DNA from: CAVPJW01 sp963705525
GTDB taxonomy: Bacteria; Acidobacteriota; Vicinamibacteria; Vicinamibacterales; CAVPJW01
Reading direction: 5' to 3'
Assembly (NCBI GenBank): GCA_963705525.1
Contig: CAVPJW010000003.1
Span: 310,001-374,000 of the forward strand
DNA: 64,000 nt
The notes beneath the pieces were generated by a model. It did no database searches. It saw only the letters and a program-made list of their open reading frames with translations, and was not told the origin of the DNA. This document shows, piece after piece, positions 59,579-64,000 of this stretch. The position numbers and the translations under genes were made by a program. Each line of letters starts with the position of its first letter. The stretch's first letter is position 1.

Positions 59579-62269
59579 ATGGCTCCACGGAAGACGCTCT
59601 TCCTGATCGACGGCAGCTCTCAGATGTACCGCGCGTATCACGCCATCCGTGGGTTGACGGGACCGGACGGCCGCTCGACGAACGCCGTGTACGGCTTCGT
59701 CACAATGCTTCGTAAACTGATCACCGATCACAGGCCCGAGTTCATCGCGGCCGCTTTCGACCTGCCCGGGCCGACGTTCAGATCCGAGCTCGCAGCCACC
59801 TACAAGGCAAATCGGGCGCCCATGCCGCCTGACCTGGCCGAACAGATCCCGTGGGTCCATGAGGCATGCCGGGCGCTCGGCGTTCCGATGCTCACCTTCG
59901 CGGGCTTCGAGGCCGACGATGTGATTGGCACCATTGCCGAGCGCGCCTCACGCGAAGGCTTCGACGTGGCGATCGTCACGGGAGACAAGGATTTCTTTCA
60001 GCTCGTTCGCGACGGCATTCGCGTCTTCAATCCTCGCGACGAAGGCACCTGGTACGACGCCATCGGCGTGAAGGACAAGTTCGGGGTGGCACCGGAACAG
60101 GTCGTCGATGTCCTGGCGCTCATGGGCGACACCATCGACAACGTCAAAGGGGTGCCCGGAATTGGCGAGAAGGGCGCCCGCGATCTCATCGCTACGTTCG
60201 GGTCGCTCGATGCGCTGCTGGCCCAGGCCTCGTCTGTTCCCCAGAAGAAGTACCGCGAAGCGCTGCTGGCCAATGCGGACCAGGCGCTCCAAAGCCGGGA
60301 ATTGCTCCGCATTCGAACCGATGTCCCGGTCGAGTTCACCGTGGAATCGGCACGGCACGGCGGTGCGTCGCGCGAGCGCGCGTTCGACCTCTTCAGCATG
60401 CTCGGCTTCAGGTCGCTCGTCACTGAATACGCGCCAACCGCAAGCACAACTGCCCGTGACTATCGGCTCGTGTCGTCGCTCGAGGATCTCGGCTCGCTCG
60501 CCGGACACTTGAAGCGAGCGGGCCGATTCGCCTTTCACGTGCTGGCCGACGATTCGTCGGTGATGCGCGGGCAGGTGATCGGTTTCGCGTTCGCGGACGC
60601 GGCGCGAGCCGCGTGGTATGTGCCGATCAGCCATGGAGGGCTCGAGTGGGGAGACCGGCTTGACCGCGAGGCGTCCCTCCACGCGCTCGGCCCCCTCTTC
60701 GAAGACGCCAGCGTGAAGAAGGTGGGCCACGATCTGAAGGCCGCCACCATCCTTCTTTTGCGGCACGGCATCAAGCTGGCGGGGCTGGACATCGACACCA
60801 TGGTCGCGAGCTACCTGCTCGATGCCAACCGTTCCGGTCACGTGCTCGAAGACCTGGCGCTCGAGCATCTGTCCTACAAGGCGACGACCGAGGAGGACCT
60901 GTGCGGCAAGGGAGGACGAGCGCTCCGGCTCTCCGATCTGCCCATCGCGGCAACGCTCGACTATGCGGGCGAGCGGGCGGACCTGGCGCTGCAGCTCGCC
61001 GAACGGCTCGGACCGCGGCTCGTCGCCGATGACCTCGACAAGCTGTATCGGGAGCTCGAGCTGCCGCTTGTGCCCGTTCTCGTGGACGTCGAGATGGCCG
61101 GCATTCGGCTCGACGCCGCGGTCCTCGCCGCCCAGTCGCAGCACATCGAGCGCGAGCTGGCTGCGCGGAGCAAGCGGATCTTCGAGGCGGCCGGAGAGGA
61201 ATTCAACATCAGCTCGCCGAAGCAACTCTCCGAGGTGCTCTTCGAGAAACTGAAACTGCCGGCGCTCAAGCGAACGGGCAAGACGCGGACGGCATCAACG
61301 GCCGTCGAGGTGCTGGAAGAACTCGCGCTCGTTCATGAGCTGCCCCGTCAGATCCTCGAGTGGCGCGCCCTCCAGAAGCTGAAGGGGACGTACATCGATG
61401 CGCTGCCCGAGCTGATCGATCCGCGCACCGGGCGCGTGCACACGTCGTTCAATCAGACGGTGGCGGCAACCGGCCGGCTCAGCAGCAGCGACCCGAACCT
61501 GCAGAACATCCCGATCCGAACCGAGCTCGGCCGGGAGATTCGACGGGCCTTCGTGGCCGATCCCGGCAATGTGCTCATCTCGGCCGACTACTCGCAGATC
61601 GAGCTCCGGGTGCTGGCGCACCTGGCCGAGGACGAAACGCTCATCGAGGCCTTCCGGCGCGGCGACGACATCCACGACCAGACCGCGCTGAAGATTTTCG
61701 GTGCGTCGAGCGGCCTCGATCCTCACGAGCTCAGGCGCCGCGCCAAGATTGTCAACTACGCGCTGCTCTACGGCAAGACGGCGTTCACGCTGGCGAAGGA
61801 CATCGGCGTGACACAGCAGGCCGCGCAGGAGTTCATCGGCGCCTACTTCGCCGGATTCCCGAGAGTGCGCGCGTTCATCGACCAGACACTCGAAGGCGCG
61901 CGCGCGACGGGCGTCGTGAAGACCATGTTCGGCCGTCGCCGGATGGTCCCGGAAATCACCAGCCGCAACGGTCAGATCCGATCGGCGGCCGAACGCGTCG
62001 CCGTCAACATGCCGATTCAGGGAACGGCCGCCGACATCCTGAAGCGCGCGATGATCGACGTGCACAGCGCGCTCCAGCGCTCGTCCGCGCTCGCCGGGGC
62101 GCGCATGATCCTCACCGTGCACGACGAACTGCTGTTCGAAGCCCCGCGTGCCATCGCGCCTGACGTCGCGAGACTCGTGCAGGATCGCATGGAGCACGCG
62201 GTCGCGCTCGACGTGCCGTTGACGGTGGATGTGGGAACGGGAGAAAACTGGAAAGAAGCCAAGAACTGA
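59579..62269 (+). CDS. polA: DNA polymerase I
   Basis: 896 residues. 5' nuclease domain to about residue 290 (FLIDGSSQMYRAYHA, IVTGDKDFFQLV, PGIGEKGARDLI). The middle domain, the 3'-5' exonuclease fold, has lost its acidic residues: FAFHVLADDS where FDTET is expected, and VGHDLKAAT. The polymerase has motif A ISADYSQIELRVLAHLAEDE, motif B RRRAKIVNYALLYGKTAF and motif C ILTVHDELLFE. In motif B, Tyr727 stands at the position of E. coli Phe762. Expected role: Okazaki fragment maturation and repair, probably without proofreading. Its end is marked by a hairpin repeat. Confidence 0.95.
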   Translation: MAPRKTLFLIDGSSQMYRAYHAIRGLTGPDGRSTNAVYGFVTMLRKLITDHRPEFIAAAFDLPGPTFRSELAATYKANRAPMPPDLAEQIPWVHEACRALGVPMLTFAGFEADDVIGTIAERASREGFDVAIVTGDKDFFQLVRDGIRVFNPRDEGTWYDAIGVKDKFGVAPEQVVDVLALMGDTIDNVKGVPGIGEKGARDLIATFGSLDALLAQASSVPQKKYREALLANADQALQSRELLRIRTDVPVEFTVESARHGGASRERAFDLFSMLGFRSLVTEYAPTASTTARDYRLVSSLEDLGSLAGHLKRAGRFAFHVLADDSSVMRGQVIGFAFADAARAAWYVPISHGGLEWGDRLDREASLHALGPLFEDASVKKVGHDLKAATILLLRHGIKLAGLDIDTMVASYLLDANRSGHVLEDLALEHLSYKATTEEDLCGKGGRALRLSDLPIAATLDYAGERADLALQLAERLGPRLVADDLDKLYRELELPLVPVLVDVEMAGIRLDAAVLAAQSQHIERELAARSKRIFEAAGEEFNISSPKQLSEVLFEKLKLPALKRTGKTRTASTAVEVLEELALVHELPRQILEWRALQKLKGTYIDALPELIDPRTGRVHTSFNQTVAATGRLSSSDPNLQNIPIRTELGREIRRAFVADPGNVLISADYSQIELRVLAHLAEDETLIEAFRRGDDIHDQTALKIFGASSGLDPHELRRRAKIVNYALLYGKTAFTLAKDIGVTQQAAQEFIGAYFAGFPRVRAFIDQTLEGARATGVVKTMFGRRRMVPEITSRNGQIRSAAERVAVNMPIQGTAADILKRAMIDVHSALQRSSALAGARMILTVHDELLFEAPRAIAPDVARLVQDRMEHAVALDVPLTVDVGTGENWKEAKN

Positions 62270-62276
62270 CGATGCG

Positions 62277-62357
62277 GTTCTTAGTTCTTAGTGCTTAGTG
62301 CTTAGCAGGACGTGGACAGCGTAAGCCTAAGCACTAAGAACCACGAACTAAGAACTA
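62277..62357. repeat. Word repeat, family A, inverted arms between convergent genes
   Basis: The left arm (62277-62306) is GTTCTTAGTTCTTAGTGCTT and onward. The right arm (62325-62356) is GCCTAAGCACTAAGAACCAC and onward, complementary over about 30 bases. It fills the gap between the polA stop and the stop of the convergent gene, so it could act as a bidirectional terminator, though it has no T tract. Confidence 0.8.
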
Positions 62358-62363
62358 CATGCG

Positions 62364-63179
62364 TCAGTTCCTAGTCCATTGCTGCTTGAACGACTCCCAC
62401 TCGGCGCGCATGGTCGCCGTCATCTGATCGGCGTCGCGATTGGCCTCGCGGCTGGGGTTGAGCTCGCGAACGCGCTCGGGAATGATGGCCTGCTGAACCA
62501 GCCGGTCGAGATCTGAACGAAGGGTCTCTCCCTGCTCGCCGGACACGGCGGCGCGTACCCACCCGGCTGTCGCGGCTTCCCAGGCGCGGCCGAACTCTCC
62601 CGTACCGCGAAGGCCGACGACCAGCCAGTAGGACGCCGTCACCGACGTCGGGTCGTGTCGCAATTCTTCTTCCATGCGGTCCACGAGCCGCCGGTAAACG
62701 GCCGGACGCTCGGCCAGGGTGCTCGTCTGCGCCTGGCGATCCAGCGCGTTGGCCCACCAGTCGAGGATGCCGTCGCCGGCCGTCGACGGCAGCAGCGACG
62801 CGCGACTGAGGACGCTTTCGAACATCTCGGCGGCCGCACCGAACCGATCGTCGAGATACAGCGATTCTCCAAGGCCGATCATCAGCTGGACTCGATCGGC
62901 GGGCTCGAGCATCGCCTGACGCACCTGGAGCAGCGCCTCGCGCGCCGAGGCGAGCGCCGAGGAGTCGGCGTCATGCCGGTACCGTTCGAGATGCGAACGC
63001 GCGACCACGAGGAGCGCTGCATCCGCGAGGTCGGTGCTCTTGCGCGCCGTCTCCGCGGCCGCGATCGCTGCATCGTATCGTTCCTGGTTGTACAGCTCGC
63101 GCGCGCGCGCGAGAGACTCACGTTCGCCCGGAGTCGCGACGAGCGTCGCCGCAAGGATCAACCCGAGAGCTGCAACCAT
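62364..63179 (-). CDS. Exported TPR-like repeat protein of unknown function
   Basis: 271 residues with signal peptide (VAALGLILAATLVATPG). Helical repeats of TPR type follow (ERESLARARELYNQERYDAA, LMIGLGESLYLDDRFGAAAE, PTSVTASYWLVVGLRGTGEF), spaced 34-40 residues. The repeats usually hold partner proteins. Its neighbours are polA (convergent) and a pcnB-like gene (divergent), with no functional link obvious. Last residues WESFKQQWTRN are charged. No family more specific than TPR can be named. Confidence 0.7.
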   Translation of the reverse strand: MVAALGLILAATLVATPGERESLARARELYNQERYDAAIAAAETARKSTDLADAALLVVARSHLERYRHDADSSALASAREALLQVRQAMLEPADRVQLMIGLGESLYLDDRFGAAAEMFESVLSRASLLPSTAGDGILDWWANALDRQAQTSTLAERPAVYRRLVDRMEEELRHDPTSVTASYWLVVGLRGTGEFGRAWEAATAGWVRAAVSGEQGETLRSDLDRLVQQAIIPERVRELNPSREANRDADQMTATMRAEWESFKQQWTRN

Positions 63180-63272
63180 CGACAGGATGCTACCACAGCC
63201 GACGGATCACCCTAAAGATCTGCAATGACGAGGTTTGGAAGGCCTTTCGGCCATTTGCTACAATCAGCCGCC

Positions 63273-64000
63273 ATGTCCGGCCTGGTCATTCTCCCGCGCG
63301 AACAACACTCGATCTCGCGACGCGACATCGATCCAGACGCACTCAAGGTGCTCTATCGCCTGAGACAGTTCAACCACGTCGCCTATCTCGTCGGGGGAAG
63401 CGTTCGCGATCTCCTGCTCGGACGAAAGCCCAAGGACTTCGACATCGGCACCTCGGCGCATCCGTACGAGGTGAAACGACTCTTCCGCAACTGCTGGATC
63501 ATCGGAAGGCGTTTTCGCCTGGCCCACGTTCGCTTCGGGACGAAGGCCATCGAGGTCGCGACGTTCCGGAAACCGGTGCCCGCAACGGAACCGGACTCCG
63601 CGCCGCCGCCAGACGAGGCCAGCCACGCCCGGACCGACGACATCGATCGGCTCGTCCATCGCGACAACACGTTTGGCACGCCAGAGGAAGATGCCTTTCG
63701 GCGGGACTTCACGATCAACGGCTTGTTCTACGACATCGCGACGTTTTCCGTCATCGACTTCATCGGCGGGCTGGACGATCTGAAGGCGGGGCTGGTGCGC
63801 TCGATCGGCGATCCGAACGAACGGTTCCGCGAGGATCCGGTGCGCATGTTGCGAGCGATTGCGCTGGCCGCGCGACTGGACTTTCAGATGGCGCCATCGA
63901 TCGTCGAGGCCATCGCGCGCCATCGCGAAGAGATCGCGCGAAGCGCGGCCCCCCGTCTCCTCGAAGAGCTCTACAAGATCCTTCGCAACGGCGCCTCGGA
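63273..64000 (+). CDS. pcnB: Poly(A) polymerase I / tRNA nucleotidyltransferase family protein (cut by window end)
   Basis: The frame is open from ATG 63273 to the end of the window, about 242 residues. The class II nucleotidyltransferase core shows VAYLVGGSVRDLLLGRKPKD with DFDIGTSA carrying the catalytic Asp pair. IIGRRFRLAHVRFGTKAIEV, EEDAFRRDFTINGLFYDI and FREDPVRMLRAIALAARL follow. The RRFRLAHVRFG form and the N-terminal extension resemble PcnB rather than CCA-adding enzymes. The C-terminal RNA-binding part lies beyond the window, so the assignment to PcnB is likely but not final. Confidence 0.85.
   Translation, partial: MSGLVILPREQHSISRRDIDPDALKVLYRLRQFNHVAYLVGGSVRDLLLGRKPKDFDIGTSAHPYEVKRLFRNCWIIGRRFRLAHVRFGTKAIEVATFRKPVPATEPDSAPPPDEASHARTDDIDRLVHRDNTFGTPEEDAFRRDFTINGLFYDIATFSVIDFIGGLDDLKAGLVRSIGDPNERFREDPVRMLRAIALAARLDFQMAPSIVEAIARHREEIARSAAPRLLEELYKILRNGAS

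Noticed and set aside
1365..62357. CRISPR array as the explanation of intergenic repeats
   Set aside because: Units are 7-12 bases, degenerate and contiguous, without unique spacers, and no cas gene is present.

Overview
The window is GC-rich bacterial chromosome, densely coded on both strands, with no rRNA, tRNA, CRISPR array, insertion sequence or phage gene visible. Gene content points to a free-living heterotroph, most probably Acidobacteriota of the Vicinamibacteria type. The basis is many exported (Sec, Tat or lipoprotein) amidohydrolases, metallo-beta-lactamase-fold hydrolases and FAD oxidoreductases, a DUF5916 outer-membrane protein, penicillin acylase, and word-like intergenic repeats. 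That placement is inference, since no marker gene was compared. Eight or so otherwise intact genes carry single-base frameshifts, which suggests residual sequencing error, perhaps in a metagenome or long-read assembly.

Layout. 1-4.3 kb: end of a penicillin acylase and a secreted GH2 glycosidase. 4.3-18 kb: a sugar-catabolic locus with a DeoR regulator, exported hydrolases, a Tat-exported (alpha/alpha)6-like enzyme, and a divergent operon agaS / PfkB kinase / LacC-like kinase / MFS porter / nagB / kduD, then a metallophosphoesterase. Together these would suit a polymer of uronic acid and amino sugar. 18.2-19.5 kb: a radical SAM protein with an unusual CX11CX2C motif behind a sigma-54-like promoter. 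19.5-29.2 kb: dipeptide-type ABC transport genes mixed with FAD oxidoreductases, a fused remnant of a nucleotidyltransferase toxin-antitoxin pair, and a DUF5916 protein. 29.4-35.6 kb: the aspartate-family operon asd-lysC-hom-thrC plus an aspartoacylase-like gene. 35.7-47 kb: exported amidohydrolases, MBL-fold proteins, arginase-like and RidA-like proteins. 47-54.9 kb: an ADP-ribosylglycohydrolase-like protein, a ribose-type ABC transporter, an M20 hydrolase, a cyclase-family protein and a deleted alpha/beta hydrolase. 55-64 kb: a LytS/LytTR two-component system, another amidohydrolase, polA, a TPR-like protein and the start of pcnB.

Three results stand out. (1) The CMD/AhpD-like gene at 42641-43210 (minus) is one reading frame interrupted only by a TGA exactly where the second Cys of the CxxC active site should be. 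A perfect 7-bp hairpin with a G-containing loop follows 17 nt later, so it is a strong selenoprotein candidate (CHYU). (2) Upstream of asd is a complete attenuator: a good promoter, a 31-residue leader peptide starting at or near the transcription start and rich in Thr, Ile and Met codons, an antiterminator segment inside the leader, and a perfect 10-bp terminator ending 14 nt before the asd start. (3) At least fourteen intergenic gaps hold degenerate word-like repeats (AAGAACTAAG, GGTTCCAGG, GCTCATTGCTC and others). Several fold into long hairpins, and several supply the stop codon of the neighbouring gene.
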